64,000 bases of DNA from positions 1,054,001 to 1,118,000 of the forward strand of contig NZ_JAUTBA010000001.1 in NCBI RefSeq assembly GCF_030818895.1. The letters are read 5' to 3'. The translations under genes and the position numbers were made by a program. Positions 16,402 to 26,140 of the stretch are shown here, piece after piece; within the stretch, counting starts at the first letter, position 1; each line of letters opens with the position of its first letter. A model generated the notes under the pieces. It did no database searches. It worked only from the letters and a program-made list of their open reading frames with translations, and was not told where the DNA came from. This stretch comes from Sphingobacterium zeae. GTDB taxonomy: Bacteria; Bacteroidota; Bacteroidia; Sphingobacteriales; Sphingobacteriaceae.

Positions 16402-18123
16402 ATGAAAAAGATATTAATCGGACTTTTGATCGCATCGGCAGTATCCTCCTGCGATATCGATCGTCTTCCTTATACTTCGATGGACGAAGAGAATATTGTG
16501 AGTAATCCTGATGCCATGGTAACAGGTACTTATGCACAGTTAAAAGCTTGGTCCGACCCAATGCACCGTCTTGGTGAATACGCTGGTGATAATATGATGA
16601 TCCGCGGGTCATCGACAGACGCGTTTTACGAATTTATCTCCTATGCGAGAACACCTAATAATTACCGTTTGCAGAACTTCTGGGATAGCGGTTATAAAGC
16701 TATCGCGCAATCTTCGAACGTCATTAAGATGTTTGCTGAAGGTCAGAGTCCAGAAATGGACAATAAAATAGGTGAATGTTATTACATCCGTGGAATGATG
16801 TATTTTTACCTTTGTCGCGCATTCGGGAAGCCTTACTACCAAAGTCCCGAGACAAACTTGGGTGTTCCAATTGTCAACGGTACACCTGAAGATGTATTCA
16901 ATGATTTGAACTTACCGGACCGTGCGTCTGTAAAAGATACTTACGCGCAAGCAATCAGTGATCTGAAGAAAGCAGAAGCTTTAATGACACTTGATAAAGG
17001 GGCAGCATATGCGTCTAAGGGTGCAGCGCAAGCGATGCTTTCCCGTATATATCTGTATATGAGTGGTACGTATAAGAATCCAAATGCGGAATATGCGCGT
17101 CTTTCTGTTGAGTATGCAGATAAAGTGATTAACTCAGGTAAATATGTCCTGTTGGGCCGTGAGCAATTTATGAAATACAATACCTTTAGACCTGAAGATA
17201 ACAAGGAGACCATCTTTGCGGTGAAACGTGTTGCGTCTGAGTTCTCGGGCGATGATCATTATTATGGTATCGGTGGTATGTATTCGAATATTGGTGGTAT
17301 GGGCTGGGGTGAGATGTATTCCAGTGCCAAGTACATTGATTTATTGAATGAAACTGGTCGCAATGACTGGAGACCTGATCATTATACGATTGTCGACGCA
17401 CGTGCAGCATTTATTGAACCTACTTATTCAAAAGATGATGCGGGAAAATACACAACTGTTTTTCGGTTTATTAAACAGGATGTACCCAAAAAAGCAGGCG
17501 ATCCGGTTACACTAAGCTATGTGCAGGCTCCTGCTACTATAAACGGGAATACCGTGACTTGTAAAGATGGTGATAATGTCTATACATTAACTGCTGTCAA
17601 TGCTGCGCAACAAACCTATAAAATTGCCTATGCAGATGGTAAAACATATACAGGTATGATTGATTACTATATTTCCTTAAACCGTGCTTATCCACAGTTT
17701 TATATTGTGAAATGCTCACGTGAAGGCGAGGAGTCTCAACTGCACTCCCCTGTCATCAGCCGCTTGGGTGAAATTTATCTAAACCGCGCAGAGGCTAATG
17801 CAAAATTAGGTAATTATGGTGCAGCGCTAAATGACTTAAATACCATCAGAAATCGTTCTATTGTCAATGGCGGATATACTTCAATTGATGCGGCCAGTGC
17901 AAGCAAGCTGATTGACAAAGAGCGTCAGTTGGAATTGGCCTATCAGGCTGAACGCAGCTACGATGTATTCCGTAATGGAGACCCGTTAAACCGTACATAT
18001 CCGGGGCCACAAAAACAATTTGAAGATATTCTACCGACAGATTTTAGAGTAACTTATTTTATTCCTCAGGATGCGATCAATTCATATCCGGGCAAATTGA
18101 CTCAGAATCCAACGTCTAACTAG
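16402..18123 (+). CDS. SusD-family substrate-binding lipoprotein
   Basis: A 573-residue surface lipoprotein that forms the lid over the SusC barrel and binds the substrate. The signal peptide ends in the lipobox AVSS-C (Cys17). Helical TPR-like segments follow, such as GECYYIRGMMYFYLCRAFG (a RagB/SusD hallmark), YAQAISDLKKAEALM and GEIYLNRAEANAKLGNYGAALNDLNTIRNR. It starts 24 nt after susC and clearly forms an operon with it. A strong terminator follows. Confidence 0.93.
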   Translation: MKKILIGLLIASAVSSCDIDRLPYTSMDEENIVSNPDAMVTGTYAQLKAWSDPMHRLGEYAGDNMMIRGSSTDAFYEFISYARTPNNYRLQNFWDSGYKAIAQSSNVIKMFAEGQSPEMDNKIGECYYIRGMMYFYLCRAFGKPYYQSPETNLGVPIVNGTPEDVFNDLNLPDRASVKDTYAQAISDLKKAEALMTLDKGAAYASKGAAQAMLSRIYLYMSGTYKNPNAEYARLSVEYADKVINSGKYVLLGREQFMKYNTFRPEDNKETIFAVKRVASEFSGDDHYYGIGGMYSNIGGMGWGEMYSSAKYIDLLNETGRNDWRPDHYTIVDARAAFIEPTYSKDDAGKYTTVFRFIKQDVPKKAGDPVTLSYVQAPATINGNTVTCKDGDNVYTLTAVNAAQQTYKIAYADGKTYTGMIDYYISLNRAYPQFYIVKCSREGEESQLHSPVISRLGEIYLNRAEANAKLGNYGAALNDLNTIRNRSIVNGGYTSIDAASASKLIDKERQLELAYQAERSYDVFRNGDPLNRTYPGPQKQFEDILPTDFRVTYFIPQDAINSYPGKLTQNPTSN

Positions 18124-18150
18124 GCGAATATTGATAATTTAAACCGCATA

Positions 18151-18182
18151 AATGGCTTTACTTCACGGTAAAGCCATTTTTG
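18151..18182 (+). terminator. Terminator after the first susCD pair
   Basis: AATGGCTTTAC pairs perfectly with GTAAAGCCATT around TTCACG, then a T run. Confidence 0.92.
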
Positions 18183-18292
18183 TTTTTGTGTCTCGATAAT
18201 CCCTTTCGAATCCGTATCTTTGTTCCCTTAAGTATATTTTTAGCATAAAAGTGCCATCTGCTGCGATAGTGGGTGGATCAAATAAAATAAAT

Positions 18293-19594
18293 ATGGCAAA
18301 TATTGTTGCAATTGTTGGTCGTCCAAACGTTGGTAAATCTACCTTATTCAATCGTCTTACAGAAAGTAGAAAAGCGATTGTTGATGACTTTAGCGGGGTG
18401 ACGCGCGACCGTCATTATGAAACAGCCGAGTGGATCGGAAAGAAATTTACAGTAATTGATACAGGTGGTTTTGTACATGGTTCGGATGATGTCTTTGAAG
18501 AGGCAATCCGTGATCAGGTCTATATCGCTATTGAAGAAGCATCGGTCGTGATCTTTATGGTGGATGTCACTACGGGCATTACCGACTTGGATGACGAAAT
18601 CGCTGATATTCTGAGAAGAAGCTCCAAACCTGTTTATGTGGTAGCGAATAAAGTCGATCACGCAAAATTGCACCATGAATCAGCAGAGTTTTATGCTTTT
18701 GGTTTAGGTGAGGTCTTCAATATTTCGTCGGCTACAGGATCGGGTACAGGAGAACTGTTGGATGCTGTCGTCTCTCATTTTGAAGTGGAAGAGGAAGAAG
18801 AAGAATCCTTACCAAAATATACCATCGTGGGCCGCCCGAATGTGGGTAAATCCTCTTTGACAAATGCCTTGATCGGCAAAGATCGCAATATTGTAACGCC
18901 AATGGCAGGGACAACACGTGATTCAATCCGTATCCATTACAATCAATATGGCCACAACTTTTTATTGATTGATACAGCAGGTCTTCGTCGCAAATCCAAA
19001 GTAAATGAAGATATCGAGTTTTATTCGGTCATGCGTACCATTAAAGCGTTGGAAGATTCTGATGTGACGATTTTAATGCTTGATGCGCAAGATGGGTTAG
19101 AGGCGCAGGACGTTAATATTTTCAACTTGGCAGAGAAAAACCGCAAAGGTATCGTGGTCGTTGTCAACAAATGGGATTTGATCGAAAAAGATAATAAGAC
19201 CATGAAGGCGTTCGAAGACCGCATCAAAGAAAAAATAGCGCCGTTTACTGATGTGCCTATTATCTTCACTTCCGTAACCGAAAAACAACGTGTTCTTAAG
19301 GTGTTAGAGGTGGCTGATAAGGTATATGCTAACAAAACCAAGAAAATCCCAACGTCCAAGCTGAATGAAGTGATGCTGGATATTATTGAAAACTATCCAC
19401 CACCATCCTTAAAAGGCAAATACATCAAAATTAAATATGTTACACAATTGCCAGGAAGAACACCCATGTTTGCGTTCTTCTGTAATTTGCCACAATACAT
19501 CAAAGATCCATATAAACGCTTTGTAGAGAATAAATTACGTGATAATTTTGATTTTACTGGTGTGCCAATTCAAATATATTTTAGACAAAAATAG
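18293..19594 (+). CDS. der: GTPase Der (EngA)
   Basis: Der is an essential GTPase with two tandem G domains that acts in 50S subunit maturation. From ATG 18293 ([19 protein letters not shown]) it has 433 residues, the normal size; an upstream GTG at 18251 would add 14 atypical residues. The first G domain has [12 protein letters not shown] and NKVD; the second has [12 protein letters not shown] ([12 protein letters not shown]) and NKWD. A KH-like C-terminal domain includes [18 protein letters not shown] -7 element TATCTTTG lies at 18215-18222 without a clear -33 partner. cysS follows after 20 nt and is probably co-transcribed. Confidence 0.97.
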   Translation: MANIVAIVGRPNVGKSTLFNRLTESRKAIVDDFSGVTRDRHYETAEWIGKKFTVIDTGGFVHGSDDVFEEAIRDQVYIAIEEASVVIFMVDVTTGITDLDDEIADILRRSSKPVYVVANKVDHAKLHHESAEFYAFGLGEVFNISSATGSGTGELLDAVVSHFEVEEEEEESLPKYTIVGRPNVGKSSLTNALIGKDRNIVTPMAGTTRDSIRIHYNQYGHNFLLIDTAGLRRKSKVNEDIEFYSVMRTIKALEDSDVTILMLDAQDGLEAQDVNIFNLAEKNRKGIVVVVNKWDLIEKDNKTMKAFEDRIKEKIAPFTDVPIIFTSVTEKQRVLKVLEVADKVYANKTKKIPTSKLNEVMLDIIENYPPPSLKGKYIKIKYVTQLPGRTPMFAFFCNLPQYIKDPYKRFVENKLRDNFDFTGVPIQIYFRQK

Positions 19595-19614
19595 CTTTCA
19601 AGCAGCGATTAAAC

Positions 19615-21081
19615 ATGGACCATAATCTCGTTTTATACAATACCCTTTCGCGAACAAAAGAAAAATTTGAACCCATTCATGCCAATCTCGTTGGTATGTA
19701 CGTCTGTGGCCCTACTGTATACAGTGATGTACATTTGGGTAATTGTCGAACGTTCGTTTCTTTTGATTTGATTTTTAGATACTTGCGTCATCTTGGTTAT
19801 AAAGTGCGTTATGTGCGCAATATTACGGATGCAGGACATTTGGAGGGCGATCGTGATGAGGGAGACGACAAGTTTGCAAAAAAGGCAAAATTGGAACAGT
19901 TGGAGCCTATGGAAATTGTACAAAAGTATACAATAGGTTTTCACGACGTATTGCGCCTATTTAATACCTTGCCGCCAAGTATTGAGCCTACGGCGACAGG
20001 GCATATTTGCGAGCAGATCCAAATGATCGAGCAGATTGTGGAAAATGGCTATGCTTACGAGCGGAATGGTACCGTATATTTTGATGTTGAGAAGTACGTT
20101 GAAACGTATGATTATACGATATTGACCAATCGTAAATTAGAGGATATGCTTAACAATACCCGCGAATTGAGTGGTCAGGACGAGAAAAAGGGCCGTTTGG
20201 ATTTTGCCTTGTGGATCAAAGCAAAACCCGAAACGATCATGCGTTGGCCCGCTCCTTGGAGCGTTGGCTTTCCGGGCTGGCATATCGAATGTTCAGCTAT
20301 GAGCAGAAAGTACCTGGGCGATCAGTTTGATATTCATGGTGGTGGAATGGATTTGGCTGCTACACATCATACCAATGAAATTGCACAGTCTGAAGCCTGT
20401 AACCATACGAGTCCTGCAAAGTACTGGATGCATACTAATATGCTGACTGTAAACGGCGCCCGTATGTCTAAATCTGCTGGAAATGGTTTCTTGCCAGGTG
20501 AGTTGTTTACTGGAAATCATCCCTTATTGAATAGAGGTTATTCACCAATGGCTGTACGCTTTTTTATGCTACAGGCTCATTATAGAAGTACCTTGGATTT
20601 TTCCAATGAGGCACTGGATGCGGCCGACAAGGGCTATAAACGCCTAATGACTGCCATAAGCTTGTTAGATAAATTGAAGGTGTCGAAAGGTGCTGATTCA
20701 TTCAATTTAGCTGAAATCCGCCGCAAGTGTTACGCCGCTATGGATGACGACTTTAATAGTCCAGTACTCATCGCCGAGCTATTTGAAATTGTACGTATCA
20801 TCAACTCAATTTATGATGGTAAAGCGAAAGTGTCGGCTGAAGGATTGGAAAACCTGAAACTATTCATGAAAGAGTTTGTCGAGGATATCTTGGGGCTTAT
20901 AAACGATCAGACATCCGTATCTGATGATATTGACGATGTTATGAATCTGGTTATTAAGCTACGTAATGAAGCAAAAGCAAATAAAGACTTCGTTACCTCA
21001 GATCGTATTCGTGATGAGCTTAATACTATTGGAATTCAATTGAAAGATAGTAAAGAAGGAACACTTTGGAATAAGATTTGA
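19615..21081 (+). CDS. cysS: Cysteine--tRNA ligase
   Basis: Charges tRNA-Cys with cysteine. The 488-residue class I synthetase has the zinc/cysteine site starting at Cys31 (YVCGPTVY), HIGH-type HLGN at 40-43, GWHIECSAM with a further zinc ligand, HHTNEIAQSEA, and the KMSKS-type loop RMSKS at 283-287. The C-terminal helical DALR-like domain is present (KLRNEAKANKDFVTSDRIRDEL). Closely spaced behind der and followed after 42 nt by the secreted NTF2-like gene. Confidence 0.97.
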   Translation: MDHNLVLYNTLSRTKEKFEPIHANLVGMYVCGPTVYSDVHLGNCRTFVSFDLIFRYLRHLGYKVRYVRNITDAGHLEGDRDEGDDKFAKKAKLEQLEPMEIVQKYTIGFHDVLRLFNTLPPSIEPTATGHICEQIQMIEQIVENGYAYERNGTVYFDVEKYVETYDYTILTNRKLEDMLNNTRELSGQDEKKGRLDFALWIKAKPETIMRWPAPWSVGFPGWHIECSAMSRKYLGDQFDIHGGGMDLAATHHTNEIAQSEACNHTSPAKYWMHTNMLTVNGARMSKSAGNGFLPGELFTGNHPLLNRGYSPMAVRFFMLQAHYRSTLDFSNEALDAADKGYKRLMTAISLLDKLKVSKGADSFNLAEIRRKCYAAMDDDFNSPVLIAELFEIVRIINSIYDGKAKVSAEGLENLKLFMKEFVEDILGLINDQTSVSDDIDDVMNLVIKLRNEAKANKDFVTSDRIRDELNTIGIQLKDSKEGTLWNKI

Positions 21082-21123
21082 TATAGAAGAAATCGAATTA
21101 TTAAAGAGGAAATCATTTTGCGT

Positions 21124-22008
21124 ATGAATTTTTGGAATAGGCTATCTGTTGTTACATTGATGAGTGTTGTTGGTACAACACTACATGCACAGATACCCGA
21201 GAAAGTTGGCAGCCTCCTGCAGGCAGATAAGGATGCAGCAGCATTGGCTAAAGCATCTACACCGCACCAGGCATTTCTTTCGATTATTGATAAAGAGTCT
21301 ACGTTTTATGTTCCGTCGGCAGTAAATGCTTATAATTATCTGAATAATAGACCAAATATTCCGGATGTCTTACATTGGCAACCTACGTTTGCACTGATTG
21401 CGAAGAGTCAGGAGTTTGGCGTGACTTCGGGGTCTATGGATTTTCAGAAGGTAGGTGCGCGATTGCGACACGGAGAATATCTCACTGTATGGAAGCGGAA
21501 TAAGAAGGGCAAGTGGCTGGTCGATATTCGCGCCGAAGTGGAAAACAATGGGAACGATGGTGAATTTGATTTGGAATATATCGAACCTACCGATTCTTGG
21601 TATCTGAAACATCGTTCTAAAGTACGCTTAAACCAGCGTGAAGATATTGTCCTGGAGACAGACAAATTGATGTCAACCGTTTTGAAAGCCGACAATCCAA
21701 CCGCATATAAGGAGTTTTTAAGTGAGGATGTCCGGTTTTTGTTCCCTTGGACCAATCCGATGGAAGGAAAGGCTAAAATGATGGCCTATCTCAAAAAACA
21801 ACGCATGACGATAGAGACAGTCCCCGAAGAAGTAAAACGTTCATATAGTGGCGATTTTGCCTATACCAAGGGAACTGCAACGGTGCGACAAAAGGATAAG
21901 GTGGTGAAGTATAATTATATTCGCATCTGGCAACTCAGCGAATTGGCGAAAGATGATGTCAAGAAGGCCAATTGGAATATCCTGATTGAGATGATGTTTG
22001 AGAAATAA
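21124..22008 (+). CDS. Secreted NTF2-like (DUF4440/SnoaL-type) protein
   Basis: 294 residues from ATG 21124; a TTG at 21118 is the only upstream alternative. The signal peptide ends at LHAQ (about residue 24). Two similar halves follow. Each looks like a small NTF2-like alpha/beta cone domain: the first around residues 40-145 (ESTFYVPSAV, RLRHGEYLTVWKRNKKGKWLVDIRAEV), the second around 175-290 (LMSTVLKADNPTAYKEFLSEDVRFLFP, GDFAYTKGTATVRQKDKVVKYNYIRIWQ). No catalytic residues can be assigned. It ends at a strong terminator shared with the convergent chaperone gene. Confidence 0.65.
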   Translation: MNFWNRLSVVTLMSVVGTTLHAQIPEKVGSLLQADKDAAALAKASTPHQAFLSIIDKESTFYVPSAVNAYNYLNNRPNIPDVLHWQPTFALIAKSQEFGVTSGSMDFQKVGARLRHGEYLTVWKRNKKGKWLVDIRAEVENNGNDGEFDLEYIEPTDSWYLKHRSKVRLNQREDIVLETDKLMSTVLKADNPTAYKEFLSEDVRFLFPWTNPMEGKAKMMAYLKKQRMTIETVPEEVKRSYSGDFAYTKGTATVRQKDKVVKYNYIRIWQLSELAKDDVKKANWNILIEMMFEK

Positions 22009-22028
22009 TAACACGGAGACTGCAAACT

Positions 22029-22065
22029 AAAAAGGGCTTGAATATCAAATATTCAAGCCCTTTTT
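22029..22065. terminator. Bidirectional terminator
   Basis: AAAAAGGGCTTGAATAT pairs perfectly with ATATTCAAGCCCTTTTT across CAA. A and T runs flank it, so it works from both sides between convergent genes. Confidence 0.93.
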
Positions 22066-22088
22066 AGGTGATAAGTGTTTTAAGCTTA

Positions 22089-23435
22089 TTATTTTCTCCA
22101 TTTTTTCAATTCATCACATGAACCAAATTCGTCACTGATATCAATAAATGTTGTTTTGGATTTATCGTCAAACCATTTGCTCAGATTGCGATTGATTTTA
22201 TCTTGTCTGGCCGCCTCTTTAATTTTGGTAAAATCCTCGTCCAAATTAGCTTTGTGTGGAGGGATACGTGTTTTTAAATAGTTGAAGCGATAGCCAATAT
22301 CGCCCATTTTGTCTGTAAATTGCGCAGGTTTGGAGTATTCTCCCGGTTTTAGCTGATCGATTGCTGTAAATACTGATTTTTCTAAGCCATCCATAGGAAT
22401 TACTGTAGTGCGGCTCGATCCTTCTTGATTAAGGATCATACCACCATTGAATTTACTTTCCTCTGCATCCGAATAATTTGTGGCAGCATGATAGAAATCC
22501 ATTTTTTTGTCAACAACTAATTTATAGATACTGTCCAGTTTATTTTTGGTCCGTTCTAACGCTGCGGCACCAGGATTAATCTTCATTAGGATATGGCGTG
22601 TGTGAACCTCTTCGCCACGTCTTTCGAGTACCTGAATAATATGGAAACCATATTTAGATTCTACAATGGGCGATATTTCTCCAGGTTTTAATTTAAATGC
22701 CATGGCAGAATATTCCTTGACGTAGTTGTCGCGCGTACCGAAACCCAAATCTCCACCGTAGGGCGCTGATCCCGGGTCTTGGGAATATATACGAGCCATT
22801 GTACCAAAGTCAGATCCCTCTACAATCTGTTTTCGGATACCTTCAATTTTGTCTCGTTGTTCTTTTTTTTCCTCATCTGTCAACTTCGGCATCATGACAA
22901 TTTCACCAATTTCGACTTCAGTATTGAAATAAGGAAGGCTATCTTGATTCAGGCCTTCAAAATAACGTTTTACTTCCAATGGTGTTACGTCAACTTTTTG
23001 AACAATGTTTTGTTGCATCTTGTTGGCTTTCAATTGTTCAAAAACACTTGCACGCATTTCTTCCTTGTATTGTAATAACGAGCGGTTGAGAAATTTCTCA
23101 AGACGTTCTTGACCTCCAGCCTGTTGCGACATGTGGCGTAAACGGGAGTTAAGGTTGTCGTCGACTTCAGTTTCTGTTACATCAATAGAGTCAATTACGG
23201 CCTGCTGGGAAAGCAGTTTCTGAATGATTAATTGCTCAAGTACACCGCATTTAAAGTTTTCATTAGGTTTGTTTCCTTGCGCTAACCATTGCGAATATTG
23301 CATATCCACATCGGACTGTAAGATAATGCCCGATCCAACTGTTGCGACAACACGGTCAATCACCTGACGTTGCGCTAGACTAGCCTGAATTGAAGCTAAA
23401 AGCAATAAAAACAATATATAAATGTTTTTTTTCAT
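22089..23435 (-). CDS. SurA-like periplasmic peptidyl-prolyl isomerase/chaperone
   Basis: A 448-residue exported protein with a signal peptide (ending SLAQ at about 21), a SurA N-terminal helical domain starting VIDRVVATVGSGIILQSDVD and two parvulin-type PPIase domains. The first parvulin domain is clear (FGTMARIYSQDPGSAPYGGDLGFG, KYGFHIIQVLERRG); the second starts VHTRHILMKI and is more divergent. SurA proteins escort unfolded beta-barrel proteins to the BAM complex, which fits a genome rich in TonB-dependent receptors. The gene is single, convergent with the NTF2-like gene. The name surA is likely by function but the Bacteroidota versions are divergent, so no symbol is given. Confidence 0.88.
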   Translation of the reverse strand: MKKNIYILFLLLLASIQASLAQRQVIDRVVATVGSGIILQSDVDMQYSQWLAQGNKPNENFKCGVLEQLIIQKLLSQQAVIDSIDVTETEVDDNLNSRLRHMSQQAGGQERLEKFLNRSLLQYKEEMRASVFEQLKANKMQQNIVQKVDVTPLEVKRYFEGLNQDSLPYFNTEVEIGEIVMMPKLTDEEKKEQRDKIEGIRKQIVEGSDFGTMARIYSQDPGSAPYGGDLGFGTRDNYVKEYSAMAFKLKPGEISPIVESKYGFHIIQVLERRGEEVHTRHILMKINPGAAALERTKNKLDSIYKLVVDKKMDFYHAATNYSDAEESKFNGGMILNQEGSSRTTVIPMDGLEKSVFTAIDQLKPGEYSKPAQFTDKMGDIGYRFNYLKTRIPPHKANLDEDFTKIKEAARQDKINRNLSKWFDDKSKTTFIDISDEFGSCDELKKWRK

Positions 23436-23913
23436 TCGTATAAATTATTTATGATATTTATGAGTGTTCACCATTTGTTTAAATGGGCTCTTTTCACTCG
23501 GTCACTTGTTCATGATTTATTCATTATTAAAGGCTCAGGCCTTTGCAGACATGTATGCTAATTATATTCAATATATACTTTTTTGAACAACAGCACAAAA
23601 TTATCAGATTATATGAATTATTCGTACTTTTATTTAACAATATTTTTGCATCCAACTATTTGAAATGGATAATTTTTGAATTGTTAAAATTGATGCGCTA
23701 AAATACGCATTTGCCTATTAGAAAGCACTGTTTTAACCAAATTTAACAAGTCTATTGACGATCTTTGTGGTGACAAGACAGTAGGAGTTTTTAGATCTTC
23801 GCGCCGAAGAGTGAATAGATAAATTTCAGCGCGATCGTAAATATTTTACAAACAAACCTGTTTTTTAGGTTCTGATTTGAAAGATATGTATCAACACGTA
23901 TAAAGTAATTTCA
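23436..23913. other. Divergent intergenic region (478 nt)
   Basis: It separates the divergent SurA-like and lactonase genes and is AT-rich. A 6-bp hairpin AAAGGC-TCAG-GCCTTT lies at 23529-23544. GATCTTTG near 23760 on the plus strand is a one-mismatch -7 element for the lactonase. No ORF or recognisable RNA was seen. Confidence 0.35.
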
Positions 23914-25005
23914 ATGAAAAAAGCATTTATTTATTTGATGGCAATTTTACCGCTAGCGAGTTTCGCCCAACAAATTCCTATGTTTGTGGGTACGTACACC
24001 AGTAAAACCGAGAGCAAGGGGATTTATATCTATAATTTTGATGTTAAAACCGGTGACGCAACATTATTGAGTACACAGGAGAGTAAAGACCCTTCATTCC
24101 TGGCAAGGAGTAACAACTTTATCTATGCCGTTAATGAGATTCCGAATCAAGAAGGGACAGTTTCAGCCTATTCTTTTAAAGACGGTCATTTAACTTTTTT
24201 AAATTCGCTTCCTTCGGGGGGTGGGGCGCCTTGTTTCGTCGAGGTACATCCTAATGGAAGCCTGCTGGCCGTAGCAAACTATACAGGCGGATCTGCGGCT
24301 CTTTTTGATCTAGAAAGTAACGGAGTATTAAGTAAAAGAGCGCGACTCATACAACATGAAGGTAAGGGAGTGGATCCCGTTCGGCAAGAAAAACCACATG
24401 TACATTCTACTTTTTTCTCTAAAAAGGGGGATAAGTTGTATATCCAAGATCTTGGTTTGGATGAGATTTCTATTTATCCGGTGAATAAAGCGGGAAATGT
24501 CTATAGCCTTGCTGAGGAATCGGAAGATATCTTTACACCTGCGGGCGGAGGTCCGCGACATATTGCATTTGATAAGAAAGAGAAATTCTTGTATGTTATA
24601 TTGGAAATGACAGGTCAAATTGCATTTTATAAGAAAGATGGCAATGCGTGGATGTATCAAAGTACATTTGATATCAATCCGGAAGGTTTTAAAGGAAGTA
24701 ATGGTGGGGCAGATATCAAGATGTCTGCTGATGGCAAATTTTTGTATGCAACCAATCGGGGCGATGCCAATACGATAGCTACTTTTTCCGTAGAGAAAGA
24801 TGGAGAATTAAAGAAAATAGCCAATATGGCGGTTAAAGGTAAGGGACCGCGTAACTTTATTCTTTCTCCCGATGGTAAATATCTTTTGGTAGCCAATCAA
24901 TATACGAACAACATTGTTTTGTTTAGCCGGGATACAAAAACTGGTTTGTTAACGGATACCGGTAAAGAAATTGCTGTGCCAGCTCCTGTTTGTATTCTAT
25001 TTTAA
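23914..25005 (+). CDS. Secreted lactonase-family beta-propeller protein
   Basis: 363 residues with a signal peptide (ending SFAQ at about 18) and a seven-bladed propeller of the 6-phosphogluconolactonase/YbhE family. Repeated blades contain FVEVHPNGSLLAVANYTGG, RHIAFDKKEKFLYVILE, KMSADGKFLYATNRGDANTIATF and FILSPDGKYLLVANQYTNNIVLF. The family hydrolyses 6-phosphogluconolactone in the pentose phosphate pathway. The signal peptide argues against that cytoplasmic role here, so another periplasmic lactone or carbohydrate lactone is more likely (inference). A perfect terminator follows. Confidence 0.85.
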   Translation: MKKAFIYLMAILPLASFAQQIPMFVGTYTSKTESKGIYIYNFDVKTGDATLLSTQESKDPSFLARSNNFIYAVNEIPNQEGTVSAYSFKDGHLTFLNSLPSGGGAPCFVEVHPNGSLLAVANYTGGSAALFDLESNGVLSKRARLIQHEGKGVDPVRQEKPHVHSTFFSKKGDKLYIQDLGLDEISIYPVNKAGNVYSLAEESEDIFTPAGGGPRHIAFDKKEKFLYVILEMTGQIAFYKKDGNAWMYQSTFDINPEGFKGSNGGADIKMSADGKFLYATNRGDANTIATFSVEKDGELKKIANMAVKGKGPRNFILSPDGKYLLVANQYTNNIVLFSRDTKTGLLTDTGKEIAVPAPVCILF

Positions 25006-25012
25006 TCAAGCT

Positions 25013-25063
25013 AAGAAGATTTTTAAGAAAGGCTAAGTGCACTTTTCTTAAAAATCTTCTTTT
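25013..25063. terminator. Bidirectional terminator overlapping the mrpG stop
   Basis: AAGAAGATTTTTAAGAAA (25013-25030) pairs perfectly with 25044-25061. It follows the lactonase stop by 8 nt, and its 3' arm overlaps the last codons of mrpG on the other strand, so one compact hairpin ends both units. Confidence 0.9.
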
Positions 25064-25398
25064 CTGCAATCTAATTTACCCTCTTTTTCGAGATCATTTA
25101 AGGTGGTTCCCTTCCATGTTTTTACCCGTTGTATATATGCCGCTCGGCCAATCATGTGTGCTGCAACTGGCGCCGTTAGGATCAGGAAGAAACCAATAGC
25201 TATGGCCTTTGTTGTTACAGATACATCCGGGAAAGTCACCGCAGCACAGATGAGCAATAGCCCAACACCCAATGTTGCCGCCTTGACGGTTACGGAAAGA
25301 CGTAAATAAAAATCCGGCATCCGCAAGATGCCAATAGAAGCAAACAATATGGCCAGCGCCCCTATCGTGCTGAGTATAGCTAAAGTAATATCATTCAT
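25048..25398 (-). CDS. mrpG: Mrp/Mnh cation:proton antiporter subunit G
   Basis: 116 residues with three membrane segments. The N-terminus (ILSTIGALAILFASIGILRMPDFYLRL) carries the GxxRMPDxYxRL-type signature of MrpG/PhaG. It is a small subunit of the seven-subunit Mrp complex, which exports Na+ (or K+) in exchange for protons. It is the last gene of the operon, overlapping mrpF by 8 nt, and its stop codon lies inside the shared terminator stem. Confidence 0.93.
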   Translation of the reverse strand: MNDITLAILSTIGALAILFASIGILRMPDFYLRLSVTVKAATLGVGLLLICAAVTFPDVSVTTKAIAIGFFLILTAPVAAHMIGRAAYIQRVKTWKGTTLNDLEKEGKLDCRKEDF

Positions 25399-25666
25399 CT
25401 TTGCTTTGTTTTTCTAAATAAAATGAAAATGCAATTGTGCCGAGAAATGCGATTAGCGCTAATATCATGGCAATATCTAAAAATACTTCCTGCGAAGTTC
25501 GTATACTATAAACGGTAATAATGCCAATTCCAATGGTAATGATGAGATCTAAGGCAATGACACGATCAAATATTTGAGGTCCTTTATACAGGCGAATAAA
25601 AGCCAATATCACTGAAACAGTCAAGATTGGAAGGATTACATAGTCAAAATAGCTGTTTAAAGTCAT
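25391..25666 (-). CDS. mrpF: Mrp/Mnh cation:proton antiporter subunit F
   Basis: 91 residues with three membrane segments. The central FIRLYKGPQIFDRVIALDLI is the MrpF signature (RxxxGPxxxDRVxxxD). It overlaps mrpE by 4 nt (ATGA) and mrpG by 8 nt, which implies translational coupling and equal synthesis of the subunits. Confidence 0.93.
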   Translation of the reverse strand: MTLNSYFDYVILPILTVSVILAFIRLYKGPQIFDRVIALDLIITIGIGIITVYSIRTSQEVFLDIAMILALIAFLGTIAFSFYLEKQSKDE

Positions 25667-26139
25667 CTTAAGAGTTCTAAAAGTCTTCGTTCAACATTAT
25701 TTTTAAGCGTAGAGACAAACTGTTCCCTGTTCTTCATGTACATCACATGGATAAAGATCGTTTTTTTATCTTCACTTACATCGAGAATAAGTGTACCCGG
25801 TGTTAACGAAATAAAAGTTGAAAGCAGGTTGATTTCTAAATCTGTTTTTGCATCCATAGGATATTTCACAATAGCCGGTTTGATGAAAAATTTTGGCGTG
25901 ATGACATCATACGCAACCTGAATATTAGCAACGATCATTTCCCAAAGGAAAAAAAGAATAAAACTCAATGTTTTAGGTACCCGATAGAAGTAGCGCTGAT
26001 CGGCTTCATTTCTGTTCATCAACCAGAGTATACCAAATCCGAGCATAAAACCGAATAGAAAGTTCGAGTAATACATTGATCCCGTCAGTGCAACCCAGAT
26101 AAAGGATAACATGAGGTTCATTAAAAACTGCTTTATCAT
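25663..26139 (-). CDS. mrpE: Mrp/Mnh cation:proton antiporter subunit E
   Basis: 158 residues. Two N-terminal membrane segments (about 7-42) and a third near 55-75 are followed by a soluble domain with AIVKYPMDAKTDLEINLLSTFISLTPGTLILDVSEDKKTIFIH. The LTPGTL motif is diagnostic of MrpE. It is needed for complex stability in known Mrp systems. It lies 1 nt from mrpD and overlaps mrpF by 4 nt. Confidence 0.93.
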   Translation of the reverse strand: MIKQFLMNLMLSFIWVALTGSMYYSNFLFGFMLGFGILWLMNRNEADQRYFYRVPKTLSFILFFLWEMIVANIQVAYDVITPKFFIKPAIVKYPMDAKTDLEINLLSTFISLTPGTLILDVSEDKKTIFIHVMYMKNREQFVSTLKNNVERRLLELLR

Positions 26140-26140
26140 A

